The notes: a model not told the origin generated them from the letters alone. A stretch of 58,684 nt of DNA from Rhizobiaceae bacterium (GCA_029212415.1 JARGOF010000032.1:1-58684), one strand, 5' to 3'. Positions 46,283 through 58,605 are shown, numbered from the stretch's first letter. Program-made: numbers and translations.

Positions 46283-49115
46283 ATGCGTCCGTTGGATCTG
46301 TATCCGTCTGATCGGGATTTTCATCGGGGGTATCTGCAGCACCCTCGGGCTGCGGCGCAGTCGCTTCGCCGGAGACAGCCGCCGTTTCAGCTTCGTCGTC
46401 CAATTCTTCCTCGTCAGCATCCGGTTCGTTGATCCGCTCGACGGAAACGACCTTTTCCTTCTTCGAGGTGGAGAAAATGGTGACGCCCTTTGTTGCGCGG
46501 CTGGCAAAACGGATACCGTCAACCGGAACCCTGATCAACTGGCCTGCATCGGAAACCAGCATGATCTGGTCGCCATTTTCAACCGGGAATGCGGCGATCA
46601 GTGGCCCGATTTCATTGACTTTGCTGGTGTCGGTTGCCCGAATACCCTTGCCGCCACGACCTGAAACCCTGAAATCGTAGGATGAGGAACGCTTGCCGTA
46701 TCCCTTTTCGCTGACGGTCAGAACAAATTGCTCGCGCGCCTGCAATTCCAGAGCGCGCTCTTCGGTCAATGGATCGGGATCGTCCGTTGACGGGACATCT
46801 GAATCTTCACCGACCAGTTCGGCGTCATCCGCCCTGCTCCATCGGATATAGGCAGCACGATGGGCCGGCGTTGCGTCGACATGGGCCAATATGGTCATCG
46901 AGATGACGTGATCACCCTCAGCCAGAGTAATGCCGCGAACGCCAATGGAATTGCGTCCGGCAAAGACCCGCACATCGGTTGTCGGGAAACGAATGCATTG
47001 TCCGAGCGCCGTTGTCAGCAGAACATCATCGAATTCGTTGCAGGTTTCCACGTTGAGAATTTCGTCTTTCTCGTCGTCAAGCTTCATGGCAATTTTGCCA
47101 TTGCGATTGACCTGAACGAAATCGGACAATTTATTGCGTCTGATGGTGCCCCGGGTGGTCGAGAACATGACGTCCAGCTGGCTCCAGCTTTCCTCGTCTT
47201 CAGGCAATGGCATGATCGAGGTGATCCGCTCTCCCTGCTCGAGAGGCAACATGTTGATCAGTGCCTTGCCGCGGGACGTTGGTGAACCGATGGGCAGCCG
47301 CCAGACCTTTTCCTTGTAGACAATGCCACGGGAGGAAAAGAACAGCACAGGCGTATGGGTATTGGCCACGAAGAGCCGCGTAACGAAATCCTCATCACGC
47401 GTCGACATGCCTGAGCGGCCTTTGCCGCCGCGGCGCTGCGCGCGATACATGGCAAGCGGCACGCGCTTGATGTAACCCGAATGCGAAACGGTAACGACCA
47501 TGTCCTCACGCTGGATGAGGTCCTCATCGTCCATATCCGCGCCGCCCTCAGTGATTTCACTGCGTCGCGGTGTGGCAAATTCTTCACGAACATCCGTCAG
47601 TTCATTTTTGACGATTTCCATGATGCGTTCACGCGACCGCAGAATATCGAGATATTCCTTGATGTCTGCGCCGATCGCATTGAGTTCATCGGCAATCTCG
47701 TCTCGGCCCAAAGCTGTCAGTCGCGCCAGACGAAGCTCGAGAATGGCACGCGCCTGCTCTTCCGACAGATTGTAGGTGCCGTCTTCATTGATCCGATGAC
47801 GCGGGTCATCAATCAACAGGATCAGCGACGCGACATCTCTTGCCGGCCAGCGGCGCTCCATCAACTGGGCACGCGCCGTGCCCGGATCCGGCGCCTTGCG
47901 GATCAGCGCGATGACTTCATCAATATTGGCAACGGCAATGGCAAGACCAACCAGAACATGGGCCCGTTCGCGCACCTTGTTCAGCAGGAATTTTGTACGG
48001 CGACTGATCACCTCCTCGCGGAAAGCGACGAAGGCTTTCAGCATGTCCAGAAGGATCATCTGCTCAGGCTTGCCGCCATTGAGCGCCACCATGTTGCAAC
48101 CGAATGATGAGTGCAGCGGTGTAACTCTGTAGAGCTGGTTGAGCACGACATCAGCCACTGCATCGCGCTTCAACTCGATGACAACCCGATAGCCGTCACG
48201 GTCTGACTCGTCCCGGATGTCGGAAATGCCCTCAATGCGCTTTTCACGCACAAGGTCCGCCATCTTTTCGATCATCGTTGACTTGTTGACCTGATAGGGC
48301 ACCTCAGTGATGATCAGCGCCTCGCGGTCACCACGGATCGTCTCGGTATGGACAAGACCGCGCATCAAGACGGAACCACGTCCCGTTTCATAGGCTGAAC
48401 GAATTCCCGAGCGCCCCAAAATGAGACCACCAGTCGGAAAATCGGGTCCGGGAATATGTTCCTGCAGCTCAGACAACTCGATAGACGGGTTGTCGATCAG
48501 CGCAATGCAGCCATTGATGACTTCACCCAGATTGTGCGGCGGAATATTGGTGGCCATTCCAACGGCGATGCCGCCGGCGCCATTGACCAGAAGATTGGGA
48601 AATCGCGCGGGAACCACGCGGGGCTCCCTGCCCGATGCGTCATAGTTCTCCTGGAAATCGACCGTATCCTTGTCAATATCCTCCAGCAGTTCATGCGCGA
48701 CCTTGCCCAGACGCGATTCCGTGTAACGCATGGCTGCCGGTGGATCACCGTCAATCGAGCCGAAATTGCCCTGCCCGTCGATGAGCGGCACGCGCATGGA
48801 AAAATCCTGCGCCATACGCACCATTGCATCATAAATCGCCTGGTCGCCATGGGGGTGATATTTACCCATGACCTCACCGATGATGCGCGAGGATTTCACA
48901 TATTTTCTATTCCAGTGAAATCCACTCTCGTGCATGGCGTAGAGGATACGCCGATGAACAGGCTTCAGACCATCGCGCACATCCGGCAACGCCCGGCTGA
49001 CGATTACGCTCATGGCGTAGTCGAGATAGGAGCGCTGCATTTCCTCCACGATGGAGATCGGCTCTATGCCTGGCGGACCAGAGGGCGGATTTATTGGAGT
49101 GTCATTTTCTGACAA
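46281..49115 (-). CDS. gyrA: DNA gyrase subunit A
   Basis: Type IIA topoisomerase subunit that cuts and rejoins DNA during negative supercoiling. 944 residues. Catalytic Tyr131 in [12 protein letters not shown]. The quinolone region reads [14 protein letters not shown]: Gln92 stands where E. coli has Ser83, and Asp96 matches Asp87. C-terminal beta-pinwheel repeats occupy about 530-900, including a GyrA-box-like [10 protein letters not shown]. The acidic tail (about 905-944) is low complexity. Confidence 0.98.
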   Translation of the reverse strand: MSENDTPINPPSGPPGIEPISIVEEMQRSYLDYAMSVIVSRALPDVRDGLKPVHRRILYAMHESGFHWNRKYVKSSRIIGEVMGKYHPHGDQAIYDAMVRMAQDFSMRVPLIDGQGNFGSIDGDPPAAMRYTESRLGKVAHELLEDIDKDTVDFQENYDASGREPRVVPARFPNLLVNGAGGIAVGMATNIPPHNLGEVINGCIALIDNPSIELSELQEHIPGPDFPTGGLILGRSGIRSAYETGRGSVLMRGLVHTETIRGDREALIITEVPYQVNKSTMIEKMADLVREKRIEGISDIRDESDRDGYRVVIELKRDAVADVVLNQLYRVTPLHSSFGCNMVALNGGKPEQMILLDMLKAFVAFREEVISRRTKFLLNKVRERAHVLVGLAIAVANIDEVIALIRKAPDPGTARAQLMERRWPARDVASLILLIDDPRHRINEDGTYNLSEEQARAILELRLARLTALGRDEIADELNAIGADIKEYLDILRSRERIMEIVKNELTDVREEFATPRRSEITEGGADMDDEDLIQREDMVVTVSHSGYIKRVPLAMYRAQRRGGKGRSGMSTRDEDFVTRLFVANTHTPVLFFSSRGIVYKEKVWRLPIGSPTSRGKALINMLPLEQGERITSIMPLPEDEESWSQLDVMFSTTRGTIRRNKLSDFVQVNRNGKIAMKLDDEKDEILNVETCNEFDDVLLTTALGQCIRFPTTDVRVFAGRNSIGVRGITLAEGDHVISMTILAHVDATPAHRAAYIRWSRADDAELVGEDSDVPSTDDPDPLTEERALELQAREQFVLTVSEKGYGKRSSSYDFRVSGRGGKGIRATDTSKVNEIGPLIAAFPVENGDQIMLVSDAGQLIRVPVDGIRFASRATKGVTIFSTSKKEKVVSVERINEPDADEEELDDEAETAAVSGEATAPQPEGAADTPDENPDQTDTDPTDA

Positions 49116-49532
49116 GGATGTTACCCGTCGTAAGTTGAGAATCAGTTGTCCATGTTATAGACGAACGTCCGGCAAAAAGCCAATTGCAATAGGTCCGTGC
49201 AGTTAGCAAATATTCCAACATTTTCAATGCGTTAGATATTTATTGCTGACTGGCTCGCGGTTGAGTGTTTTCGTTGTCGTGAAATCGTGACTTTTATAGT
49301 GTTTTTTGCACCCGTTTTGCTGATGCAGGTGCTGATATCCACACAAACTGGCAACAGATAGACGCTGTCGCCGGTTTATGCCGCCATGCCTTTGGACAAA
49401 TGGCTTTCTGCTCTTTGCAAGGGGTGAACCGCTTCGCAAGCCACGCCCCGCGCATGAACTCTGAATCAGACCTGAAAATGACGGTTGTTTGGCGGGTTAT
49501 GACGGCTGTGTTACTGCGTTAAAGGTCAGACG
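49116..49532. other. gene-free divergent promoter region gyrA/marC
   Basis: 417 bp between divergent gyrA and marC. No convincing gene, RNA or long repeat is visible; promoters for both must lie here. Confidence 0.45.
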
Positions 49533-50174
49533 ATGGAGACTGAAATGACAGCACTGGATCCGTTCCTCAACGCATTTGTCACATTGCTCGTCATGCTTGA
49601 TCCACCGGGCACCGCTCCGCTGTTTCTGGCACTGACGTCAGGCATGAGTCAGGGCCAACGGTTTCAGGTGGCGCTGCGCGCCTGCATCACGGCATTTTTT
49701 ATCCTGACCCTTTTTGCCATTGCCGGGTCGGGTATCCTGCAGACATTGGGCATCACCATGGGCGCCTTTCGCGTTGCCGGAGGGTTGCTTCTGTTCTGGA
49801 TCGCGTTTGAGATGATCTTTGAAAAGCGACAGGAGCGCAGGGAGGAAAGTGCCAAGCTGGCCATTACCCACGACCATATTCGCGATATTGCAACCTTTCC
49901 TCTGGCCATACCGCTGATTGCCGGACCCGGCTCGATTTCGGCCATCATATTGTTGTCCTCGACATTCGCCGGCCCGGTCGCCCGAATCGAACTGGTCGGA
50001 CTGTTGCTGCTCGTCGTCCTGCTGCTTTTTGCATCGTTTCTGATCGCCAACCGGCTTGATCGACTGTTGGGTCAGACCGGTCAGAACATCCTGACACGCT
50101 TGCTGGGGGTGCTGCTGGCCGCCTTGTCTGTGCAATTTGTTGCCGACGGTATCAAAACATTGGCAGCGGGCTGA
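49533..50174 (+). CDS. marC: MarC family inner-membrane protein
   Basis: 213 residues (an ATG four codons later is an alternative start). Six membrane helices with the family pattern: FVTLLVMLDPPGTAPLFLAL, FILTLFAIAGSGILQTLGIT, LLFWIAFEMIF and FPLAIPLIAGPGSISAIILL. Function unproven in the family despite the historical link to multiple antibiotic resistance. Confidence 0.93.
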   Translation: METEMTALDPFLNAFVTLLVMLDPPGTAPLFLALTSGMSQGQRFQVALRACITAFFILTLFAIAGSGILQTLGITMGAFRVAGGLLLFWIAFEMIFEKRQERREESAKLAITHDHIRDIATFPLAIPLIAGPGSISAIILLSSTFAGPVARIELVGLLLLVVLLLFASFLIANRLDRLLGQTGQNILTRLLGVLLAALSVQFVADGIKTLAAG

Positions 50175-50248
50175 GGCCTGCAGCCTGCCCGGGGCAGGCC
50201 TGGTCTGTTAAATGACAGGCGAACAACTGTGCAGATAAAGGGGGCAGA

Positions 50249-50641
50249 TCAACGGGGCAGATCGACCTGAAGCTCCTTGCCGCCCAGACCATGGACCAGG
50301 TCATGGCCGCGCACGACCACTGAAACCAAATTGTCAGGGATGACCACACCGGAAAGGCTTCGCGTAAAGGGCTGTTCGCTGACATGCGGATGGGCGAGCA
50401 CCCGTTTGCCGTAAACCGTGCCGTCAGGACCGACAATGTCCCAGCGATCGGCATAATGGTCCCATCCCTCGTCGCCATGGCGCAGGGTCACGTCAAACCG
50501 CCAGGAACCATCTGATCCCTGCCGTGCTTCGACTGCCACGACATCGGCTTCCCCAGCAAACACCCTGTCTACCGGGCAGAGCATCACGAGCATAAAACAC
50601 ACAGGCAAAAAGCCCAAGACACCAATACGGGAACCTGCCAT
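50249..50641 (-). CDS. small secreted protein of unknown function
   Basis: About 130 residues; start at ATG 50641 or 50647 after a TTGGAG site. Signal peptide (IGVLGFLPVCFMLVMLCPVDRVFAG). The mature part has a beta-rich look, with WRFDVTLRHGDEGWDHYADR, WDIVGPDGTVYGKRVLAHPH and VSVVVRGHDLVHGLGGKE, several His and Trp residues. Resembles conserved hypothetical proteins of Rhizobiales; no function is known to me. Confidence 0.8.
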   Translation of the reverse strand: MAGSRIGVLGFLPVCFMLVMLCPVDRVFAGEADVVAVEARQGSDGSWRFDVTLRHGDEGWDHYADRWDIVGPDGTVYGKRVLAHPHVSEQPFTRSLSGVVIPDNLVSVVVRGHDLVHGLGGKELQVDLPR

Positions 50642-50746
50642 CATCATCTCCAAATTTCAGCCCATCTGGAGCATGTTTTCCCACCCGCGTAAAATCACTT
50701 GAACGCGAGCGGGGCTGTGATGTGTCAAGAGGATTGCCTCTTGTGA

Positions 50747-51229
50747 TCAGAACGGAATTTCATCATCCATGTCACGGGAAAAATTGCTTTCCTGGGATGG
50801 TGAAGACCGGTCCGATTGCTGATTGGAATCACCAAAACCGCCGCCGCCGCCGCCACTGCCGCCGCCAGAGGATTCAGATCGGCCATCCAGCATCGTCAGA
50901 TTGGAATTGAATCCCTGCAGGACGATTTCCGTGGAGTATTTGTCCACACCCGCCTGGTCCTGCCATTTGCGTGTTTGCAACTGGCCTTCGAGATAGATCT
51001 TGGAGCCCTTGCGCAGATATTGCTCAACGATCTTGCAAAGACCTTCGTTGAAAATGACGACACGATGCCACTCGGTGCGCTCGCGACGCTCGCCACTGCT
51101 GCGATCACGCCAGCTTTCCGAAGTCGCCACCCGGAGATTGGCAATCGGCTTGCCGTCTTGAGTCCGACGAATTTCCGGGTCAGCGCCCAGATTTCCAACC
51201 AAAATTACTTTATTGACACTGCCTGCCAT
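50747..51229 (-). CDS. ssb: single-stranded DNA-binding protein
   Basis: 160 residues. The OB fold starts [20 protein letters not shown] and includes [20 protein letters not shown] and [18 protein letters not shown] Gly/Ser-rich linker leads to the acidic tip DMDDEIPF, the docking site for repair and replication proteins. Divergent from uvrA with a LexA box between them. Confidence 0.97.
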   Translation of the reverse strand: MAGSVNKVILVGNLGADPEIRRTQDGKPIANLRVATSESWRDRSSGERRERTEWHRVVIFNEGLCKIVEQYLRKGSKIYLEGQLQTRKWQDQAGVDKYSTEIVLQGFNSNLTMLDGRSESSGGGSGGGGGGFGDSNQQSDRSSPSQESNFSRDMDDEIPF

Positions 51230-51353
51230 GATTCATCCTCATTAACCGGCCACGTATTTGGCTTGCAAACACATGGCCTCCAATTTTCGGCGACCATAAA
51301 CCATATGACAGCCCTGTGTTCGCCGCCATTGGTCTATCCACAGGAGCTTTTTT

Positions 51354-51368
51354 GTTCGCATTATGTTC
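51354..51368. promoter_or_regulatory. LexA (SOS) box, GTTC-N7-GTTC
   Basis: GTTC-GCATTAT-GTTC is an exact match to the alphaproteobacterial LexA site. It lies between ssb (125 bp to its start) and uvrA (180 bp). A further GTTC at 51371 and a perfect palindrome CACTATAGTG at 51375-51384 are adjacent. Confidence 0.88.
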
Positions 51369-51548
51369 TAGTTCCACTATAGTGTATTGTCAAATGAATC
51401 ACCTGAGTGGAATTGTTTCGAGAGCATCTCGACATATGGCGCGCACTTCTTACATATGACCTGCATACCCACATTGATTATTCGCAACAGACGGCATGAG
51501 GTTCATACCTCGCGCAGAAAATGATCGGCTTGATCCCGGACGGAGACC

Positions 51549-54467
51549 ATGAGCGAACTGAAAACCATCTCGATCCGCGGAGCCCGCGAACACAATCTTA
51601 AAGGCGTAGACCTGGATCTGCCGCGTAACAAGCTGATCGTCATGACCGGATTGTCGGGGTCCGGCAAGTCATCGCTGGCTTTTGATACAATCTATGCCGA
51701 GGGTCAAAGGCGTTACGTGGAAAGCCTGTCAGCCTATGCCCGGCAGTTTCTGGAAATGATGCAGAAACCGGATGTCGACCAGATAGAGGGTCTTTCACCC
51801 GCCATTTCCATCGAGCAGAAGACAACGTCACGGAACCCGCGATCAACCGTGGGCACCGTTACAGAGATCTACGATTATCTCAGGCTGCTCTTTGCCCGCG
51901 TCGGCGTCCCCTATTCTCCGACGACCGGGCTGCCAATCGAGAGTCAGACGGTCAGCCAGATGGTCGATCGCGTCATGGCACTGGAAGAAGGGACGCGTCT
52001 CTATATCCTGGCACCTCTGGTGCGCGGTCGCAAAGGCGAGTATCGCAAGGAACTTGCCGACCTGATGAAAAAGGGCTTTCAACGGGTCAAGGTTGACGGA
52101 ATCTACCATGAGATCGCCGACGTGCCGGTGCTGGACAAGAAATTCAAACATGACATCGACGTGGTGGTCGACCGTGTTGTGGTGCGCAGCGATCTTGCCA
52201 TGCGGCTGGCCGACAGTCTGGAAACCTGCCTGACACTGGCAGACGGTCTGGCCGTTGCAGAACTTGCAGACAAGCCATTGCCGGAAAAGGCCACATCGGG
52301 CGGCAGTGCCAACAAATCCAAGAACGAGACGCACGAGCGGTTGGTTTTCTCGCAAAAATTTGCCTGCCCGGTTTCCGGCTTCACCATTTCGGAAATTGAA
52401 CCCCGCCTGTTTTCATTCAACAATCCGTTCGGTGCCTGTCCGACCTGCGACGGACTTGGAACGCAAAAGAAGATCGATACGGCGCTGATCATTCCTGAGC
52501 CGGGACGCACATTGCGCGATGGAGCGATTGCGCCTTGGGCAAAATCCAGCTCCCCCTATTACGGACAGACCCTGGAAGCCCTTGGCCGTCATTTTGACTT
52601 CAAGCTGGGTGACCGCTGGAACGAATTGCCGCAATTGGCGCAGGACGCCATTTTATACGGGACAAAGGACAAGATTGACTTCAATTATGATGACGGTCTG
52701 CGTTCCTACAAAACATCCAAGACATTCGAAGGCATCATCCCCAATCTCGAACGACGCTGGAAAGAAACCGATTCCGCCTGGGCGCGCGAAGAAATAGAGC
52801 GCTACATGGCTGCGGCGGCCTGCCCGTCCTGCAAGGGGTACCGATTGAAACCGGAATCCATGGCCGTCAAGATTGCCGGATTTCATGTCGGACAAGTCAG
52901 CGAAATGTCGATCCGGGATGCCGGCAAATGGTTTGGCGAACTGCCGGAAAAACTGACCGATAAACAGAACGAGATCGCTGGCCGCATCTTCAAGGAGATC
53001 CGCGAGCGTTTGAAATTTCTGGATGATGTCGGACTTGATTATCTGACATTGTCGCGCAATTCCGGCACGTTGTCGGGCGGGGAAAGTCAACGTATTCGCC
53101 TTGCATCGCAGATCGGCTCGGGCCTGACCGGCGTTCTCTATGTGCTGGATGAACCGTCTATCGGTCTGCACCAGCGCGACAATGCGCGTTTGCTGGAAAC
53201 GCTCAAGCATCTCAGGGATATCGGCAACACGGTTATCGTCGTCGAGCATGACGAGGAAGCCATCATGACGGCTGACTATGTGGTTGATATCGGTCCGGCG
53301 GCCGGCATTCATGGCGGTGAGGTTGTAGCCCAGGGCACACCGGACGACATCATGGCGTCGCCTGCCTCCCTGACCGGTCAGTATCTTTCCGGCGCACTGG
53401 AAGTTGCCGTCCCGTCCGAGCGACGCGACATAGACAAGAAGCGGCAGCTTACGGTGATTGGCGCCAGCGCCAACAATCTGAAAAATGTGACCGCCAGCAT
53501 ACCGCTTGGCGTGTTCACTGCCGTCACAGGTGTATCCGGCGGCGGCAAATCCACCCTGCTGATCGAAACGCTCTACAAGGCAGCGGCCCGGCGGGTCATG
53601 GGTGCCCGCGACCATCCGGCAGCGCATGATCGCATCGACGGCTTCCAACATATCGACAAGGTCATCGATATTGACCAGTCACCCATCGGCAGAACACCGC
53701 GCTCCAACCCGGCCACCTATACAGGTGCCTTCACACCCATTCGTGACTGGTTTGCCGGATTGCCGGAATCCAAGGTGCGTGGTTATCAACCGGGCCGTTT
53801 TTCGTTCAACGTCAAGGGTGGGCGCTGTGAGGCCTGTCAGGGCGATGGCGTCATCAAGATAGAAATGCACTTCCTGCCGGATGTCTATGTGACATGCGAT
53901 GTCTGCCACGGCAAACGTTACAACAGGGAAACGCTTGAAGTCACATTCAAGGGAAAATCCATAGCCGATATTCTCGACATGACGGTGGAAGAAGGCTGTG
54001 AATTCTTTGCCGCCGTGCCGGCCGTTCGCGACAAATTGGTCACGCTCAGGCGCGTCGGTCTTGATTATATCAAGGTTGGTCAGCAGGCGAACACCCTTTC
54101 GGGCGGAGAAGCGCAACGGGTAAAGCTGGCCAAGGAACTGTCGAAACGCTCCACAGGCCGCACCCTTTATATATTGGACGAACCGACAACCGGTCTGCAT
54201 TTTCATGATGTGGCAAAATTGCTTGATGTGCTGCACGAGATTGTCAATCAGGGCAACACCGTTGTGGTCATCGAACACAATCTGGAAGTGATCAAGACGG
54301 CCGACCATGTCATTGACATGGGACCGGAAGGTGGTGACGGCGGTGGCGAAGTTGTCGCCTTCGGTACCCCCGAAGACATCGTCAAGGAACCGCGTTCCTA
54401 CACCGGGCAGTTCCTCAAGGAATTGCTGCAGAGGCGGCCGATCAAAAACATACAGGCGGCAGAATAG
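51549..54467 (+). CDS. uvrA: UvrABC system protein A
   Basis: Damage-sensing ATPase of nucleotide excision repair. 972 residues, two ABC modules: Walker [10 protein letters not shown] near residue 34 and GVSGGGKST in the second half; signatures [12 protein letters not shown] and [12 protein letters not shown]. The first zinc finger lacks one Cys (CPVSGF at 273-278, usually C-x2-C), while the second ([11 protein letters not shown] and [10 protein letters not shown]) is intact. Controlled by the LexA box upstream. A hairpin overlaps the stop codon. Confidence 0.98.
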   Translation: MSELKTISIRGAREHNLKGVDLDLPRNKLIVMTGLSGSGKSSLAFDTIYAEGQRRYVESLSAYARQFLEMMQKPDVDQIEGLSPAISIEQKTTSRNPRSTVGTVTEIYDYLRLLFARVGVPYSPTTGLPIESQTVSQMVDRVMALEEGTRLYILAPLVRGRKGEYRKELADLMKKGFQRVKVDGIYHEIADVPVLDKKFKHDIDVVVDRVVVRSDLAMRLADSLETCLTLADGLAVAELADKPLPEKATSGGSANKSKNETHERLVFSQKFACPVSGFTISEIEPRLFSFNNPFGACPTCDGLGTQKKIDTALIIPEPGRTLRDGAIAPWAKSSSPYYGQTLEALGRHFDFKLGDRWNELPQLAQDAILYGTKDKIDFNYDDGLRSYKTSKTFEGIIPNLERRWKETDSAWAREEIERYMAAAACPSCKGYRLKPESMAVKIAGFHVGQVSEMSIRDAGKWFGELPEKLTDKQNEIAGRIFKEIRERLKFLDDVGLDYLTLSRNSGTLSGGESQRIRLASQIGSGLTGVLYVLDEPSIGLHQRDNARLLETLKHLRDIGNTVIVVEHDEEAIMTADYVVDIGPAAGIHGGEVVAQGTPDDIMASPASLTGQYLSGALEVAVPSERRDIDKKRQLTVIGASANNLKNVTASIPLGVFTAVTGVSGGGKSTLLIETLYKAAARRVMGARDHPAAHDRIDGFQHIDKVIDIDQSPIGRTPRSNPATYTGAFTPIRDWFAGLPESKVRGYQPGRFSFNVKGGRCEACQGDGVIKIEMHFLPDVYVTCDVCHGKRYNRETLEVTFKGKSIADILDMTVEEGCEFFAAVPAVRDKLVTLRRVGLDYIKVGQQANTLSGGEAQRVKLAKELSKRSTGRTLYILDEPTTGLHFHDVAKLLDVLHEIVNQGNTVVVIEHNLEVIKTADHVIDMGPEGGDGGGEVVAFGTPEDIVKEPRSYTGQFLKELLQRRPIKNIQAAE

Positions 54468-54494
54468 CCGCCTGAAGACAATGAACGTTCATTG
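54453..54494. terminator. hairpin and palindrome at the uvrA/cupin junction
   Basis: CAGGCGGC (54453-54460) pairs with GCCGCCTG (54467-54474) around the uvrA stop. Right after it lies the perfect 16-bp palindrome CAATGAACGTTCATTG (54479-54494). No T-run, so termination may be weak or Rho-dependent. Confidence 0.5.
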
Positions 54495-54503
54495 ACTGCT
54501 GTG

Positions 54504-54866
54504 TCATTTCAGGGTGTCTGGTGACATATGAACAGCCAGCCAGAGCGTCGCCGGTTGCGCCTGTGTCCATGTTACCCGATGACGACAATGGGCCGGCAGC
54601 AACAACCAGTCCCCGGCGACAAGCTTTCGCTCTTCCGCCTCGTTTTCGATTTGCAACCGGGCGGCTCCGGCGATGACGACAACCCATTCATCCTGCTCCT
54701 GATCATACCATTCACCCTGCGACGTTGCCTGACCGGTGGAGATGATACGTTCAATTTTCACACCCGCGGCAGAAGACAGGCATTCGAAAATCTCATCGCT
54801 CTGCGGGCTGGCTGGCTGATTTTCAAACAGATTGCCTCTTTGGCAGTCAGATGGCTTTTGGTTCAT
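54504..54866 (-). CDS. cupin domain protein
   Basis: 120 residues. A single small cupin: EWYDQEQDEWVVVIAGAARL, then LVAGDWLLLPAHCRHRVTWT, giving the two metal-site motifs. Function unknown. Overlaps the end of nnr by 4 bp, so its synthesis is coupled to that repair enzyme. Confidence 0.88.
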   Translation of the reverse strand: MNQKPSDCQRGNLFENQPASPQSDEIFECLSSAAGVKIERIISTGQATSQGEWYDQEQDEWVVVIAGAARLQIENEAEERKLVAGDWLLLPAHCRHRVTWTQAQPATLWLAVHMSPDTLK

Positions 54867-56368
54867 TGCTCCCTGCCCTGTTGTCTTTTCAATAATCCGG
54901 GCGGCGGAATTCCAAGCGGCAAGTCCTCGGCAGTGAGCCCCTCGCCGGCCGCAATTGCCGCCATGCCATGCATGTAGGCCGCCGCCGCACCGGCCTCAAA
55001 AACCGGCATATTCTGCGCGACAAGCGCACCGACGATCCCGGCCAGACAATCGCCCGAACCGGCCGTTGCAAGCCAGGGCGGGGCATTGGTGTTTATGACA
55101 GCGCGGCCATCCGGGGACGCGACGACCGTATCAGCTCCCTTGTAAACAACAATGGCATTTGCACGCAAAGCGGCCTGCCGCGCACGGTCAACCTTGGAAA
55201 GGGTCTTGTCAGCATGCAGATCAGGAAACAACCGGGAGAACTCGCCCTCATGCGGCGTCAGAACCAGCCGGGGCGGACCGTAACCGAATAGTCCGAAAAG
55301 GCTTTGCGGATCGTCGGAAAAAGCACTGATGCCATCGGCATCAAGAACGAGTGGTCGCCTGCATGTTGCCAGGCTCGAGACAAATGCGCGCGCCTTGTCC
55401 CCCACGCCAAACCCAGGGCCAAGCACGAAGCCACTGAGGCGCTCGTCGGCAAGCAGGGCATGCAGGTCTGCCTCATTGTCAACTTTGCGCAACATGATCG
55501 CGGTCAGATGGTTGGCGACCTCGGGCATGGCAGACGCTGGGGACAATATCGTGACAAGCCCTGCACCGGTTTTCAAACCGGCACTTGCGGACAATCTGGC
55601 CGCACCAGTTTGACAGGCCCCACCGCTGAATACAGCCAGGTGGCCTCGTTTGTATTTGTGACTTGCAGAACCAATTGCCGGCAGGTCGTCAGACCACAGT
55701 GCCGGGTCATTCACCCAGAGCGCTTCTGCATGTGCTTCGATCAACCGGTGCGGAATGCCAATGTCGGCCACCGTGACCTTGCCGCAGAGTTCCAGTCCGG
55801 GCAGCAGGAAGTGGCCCGGCTTGGGGGCCGCAAAGGTGATGGAGTGTGCCGCTTTCATGGCCACCCCCTCCACCGCTCCTGTCCTGCCGGAAACGCCAGA
55901 GGGAAGGTCAGCCGCAATGACCGGGCTCTCGGCCTCTCGGACTTTCCCTATCGCCTTGGCCACAGAACCAACGACTGGACGATCAAGTCCGGCCCCGAAC
56001 AAAGCATCGATAATGAGCTGTCCCCTGTTCGGCTCAAGGTCTTCAAGGTCCAGAATGGGACCGTGCCAGTCGCTGCGTGCTCTGGCGGCATCGCCTGCCA
56101 GGGTATCGGGATCAATTGAAGAATAGAGCCGGACCGCCATGCCACTCGAATGCAGAATACGAGCCGCGACATAACCATCGCCACCATTGTTGCCCGGACC
56201 ACACAACACCAGCACTTCATCGGTTGCCGGATAGTGTTCAAGGGCGCAGGCAGCGATCGCCGCTCCTGCAATCACCATCAAGTTGTAACCATCAATGCCC
56301 GACTGAATGGCAGCATGATCAACACGGGTCATCGCACGCGGTGATAAAATCATCTCTTTTGCGCTCAT
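54863..56368 (-). CDS. nnr: bifunctional NAD(P)H-hydrate epimerase / ADP-dependent dehydratase
   Basis: Repairs damaged NAD(P)HX. About 501 residues from the ATG at 56368 (the frame is open to 56443). N-terminal YjeF_N epimerase domain with VLCGPGNNGGDGYVAARIL and LIIDALFGAGLDRPV. C-terminal ribokinase-like dehydratase domain with KYKRGHLAVFSGG, LVLTPHEGEFSRLFP and the ATP/ADP motif ATAGSGDCLAGIVGAL. Upstream of glnB on the opposite strand. Confidence 0.95.
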   Translation of the reverse strand: MSAKEMILSPRAMTRVDHAAIQSGIDGYNLMVIAGAAIAACALEHYPATDEVLVLCGPGNNGGDGYVAARILHSSGMAVRLYSSIDPDTLAGDAARARSDWHGPILDLEDLEPNRGQLIIDALFGAGLDRPVVGSVAKAIGKVREAESPVIAADLPSGVSGRTGAVEGVAMKAAHSITFAAPKPGHFLLPGLELCGKVTVADIGIPHRLIEAHAEALWVNDPALWSDDLPAIGSASHKYKRGHLAVFSGGACQTGAARLSASAGLKTGAGLVTILSPASAMPEVANHLTAIMLRKVDNEADLHALLADERLSGFVLGPGFGVGDKARAFVSSLATCRRPLVLDADGISAFSDDPQSLFGLFGYGPPRLVLTPHEGEFSRLFPDLHADKTLSKVDRARQAALRANAIVVYKGADTVVASPDGRAVINTNAPPWLATAGSGDCLAGIVGALVAQNMPVFEAGAAAAYMHGMAAIAAGEGLTAEDLPLGIPPPGLLKRQQGREQ

Positions 56369-56443
56369 CTTTTCTGCACCTTCCGACCAAACTGGCAGCA
56401 ACAATGCCCCAATCCGCTTGAGAGCATAGCGATCTTCTCGCAA

Positions 56444-57093
<650 letters not shown>

Positions 57094-57146
57094 TCAGCAT
57101 CGTAGAAAAACCATTCAAACAACAATTATCGAACGAGGAATAATGA

Positions 57147-58556
57147 ATGACCAGTGCCTCTGATATTCTCAAGCAGATCACAGACAATGATGTGAAATTC
57201 GTTGATTTGCGGTTTACCGACCCACGCGGCAAAATGCAGCATCTGACCATGGATGTGACAATTGTTGATGAAGACATGTTCGCCGACGGCGTCATGTTCG
57301 ACGGTTCGTCCATTGCCGGCTGGAAGGCCATCAATGAATCCGACATGGTGTTGATGCCCGACACGGAAACAGTGCATACGGATCCGTTCTTTGCGCAGTC
57401 TACGCTGTCCATCATGTGTGACATTCTGGATCCGATTTCGGGCGAACCCTATGCGCGTGACCCGCGCGGCACGTCGAAAAGGGCAGAAGCCTATCTGCAG
57501 GCATCGGGTATTGGCGATACAGTCATGGTCGGGCCTGAGGCCGAGTTTTTTGTTTTTGATGATGTCCGTTTCTCGACTGATCCCTACAACACGGGATTTG
57601 CGGTCGACAGTGGCGAACTGCCATCCAACAATGATACGGCCTATGAAGTGGGCAACCTGGGTCACCGGCCGCGCATGAAAGGCGGATATTTCCCCGTCCC
57701 GCCAATCGACAGCGCGCAGGATATGCGTTCCGAAATGCTGACCGTTCTCACCGAAATGGGCATCACGGTTGAAAAACACCACCACGAAGTGGCTGCCGCA
57801 CAACATGAGCTTGGCATCATGTTTGATACGATGACACGCAATGGCGACAAAATGCAGATATACAAATATGTCGTGCATCAGGTTGCCAATGCCTATGGCA
57901 AGACCGCCACATTCATGCCGAAACCGGTTTATGGCGACAATGGCACAGGCATGCATGTGCATCAGTCAATCTGGAAAGACGGTAAGCCAACCTTTGCCGG
58001 TGACGAATATGCCGGACTGTCAGAAAGCTGCCTGTTCTATATCGGTGGTATCATCAAACACGCCAAGGCACTGAACGCCTTCACCAATCCATCCACCAAC
58101 TCCTACAAACGTCTGGTGCCTGGATTTGAAGCACCGGTTCTGCTGGCCTATTCTGCCCGCAACCGTTCAGCTTCCTGCCGTATTCCATTCGGATCTTCAC
58201 CGAAGTCCAAGCGCGTGGAAGTCCGTTTCCCTGACCCGACAGCAAATCCCTATCTGGCGTTTTCGTCCATGCTGATGGCCGGTCTTGATGGCATCAAGAA
58301 CAAGATTCATCCAGGCGAAGCCATGGACAAGGATCTGTATGATCTGCCACCAGCGGAACTCAGCCAGATTCCAACCGTCAGCGCATCGCTGCGGGAGGCT
58401 CTTGAATGCCTTGCTGATGACAATCAGTTCCTGACAGCCGGTGGCGTGTTCACGGAAGACCAGATCGAATCCTATATCGACCTGAAAATGGAAGAAGTCA
58501 TCCGGTATGAGCACACACCTCATCCGGTTGAGTACGATATGTACTATTCGGTCTAG
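57147..58556 (+). CDS. glnA: glutamine synthetase, type I
   Basis: ATP-dependent synthesis of glutamine from glutamate and ammonia; dodecamer. 469 residues. Active-site blocks: [38 protein letters not shown] and the [20 protein letters not shown] loop. Tyr398 in DKDLYDLPP is the adenylylation site. Start has a GAGG site (57137-57141 area). Followed by a terminator. Confidence 0.98.
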   Translation: MTSASDILKQITDNDVKFVDLRFTDPRGKMQHLTMDVTIVDEDMFADGVMFDGSSIAGWKAINESDMVLMPDTETVHTDPFFAQSTLSIMCDILDPISGEPYARDPRGTSKRAEAYLQASGIGDTVMVGPEAEFFVFDDVRFSTDPYNTGFAVDSGELPSNNDTAYEVGNLGHRPRMKGGYFPVPPIDSAQDMRSEMLTVLTEMGITVEKHHHEVAAAQHELGIMFDTMTRNGDKMQIYKYVVHQVANAYGKTATFMPKPVYGDNGTGMHVHQSIWKDGKPTFAGDEYAGLSESCLFYIGGIIKHAKALNAFTNPSTNSYKRLVPGFEAPVLLAYSARNRSASCRIPFGSSPKSKRVEVRFPDPTANPYLAFSSMLMAGLDGIKNKIHPGEAMDKDLYDLPPAELSQIPTVSASLREALECLADDNQFLTAGGVFTEDQIESYIDLKMEEVIRYEHTPHPVEYDMYYSV

Positions 58557-58578
58557 ATCGAAAGCAGAGATTGAAAGA

Positions 58579-58605
58579 AGCCGGGCCTCATCGCCCGGCT
58601 TTTTT
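58579..58605 (+). terminator. rho-independent terminator of glnA
   Basis: AGCCGGGC (58579-58586), loop CTCATC, GCCCGGCT (58593-58600), then TTTTT. Perfect 8-bp GC-rich stem 22 bp after the stop. Confidence 0.93.

Noticed and set aside
48456-49112. Plus-strand open frame opposite gyrA
   Set aside because: Shadow of the conserved GyrA N-terminus.
52653-53651. Minus-strand open frame of 332 codons inside uvrA
   Set aside because: Antisense to the UvrA ATPase core; no domain.
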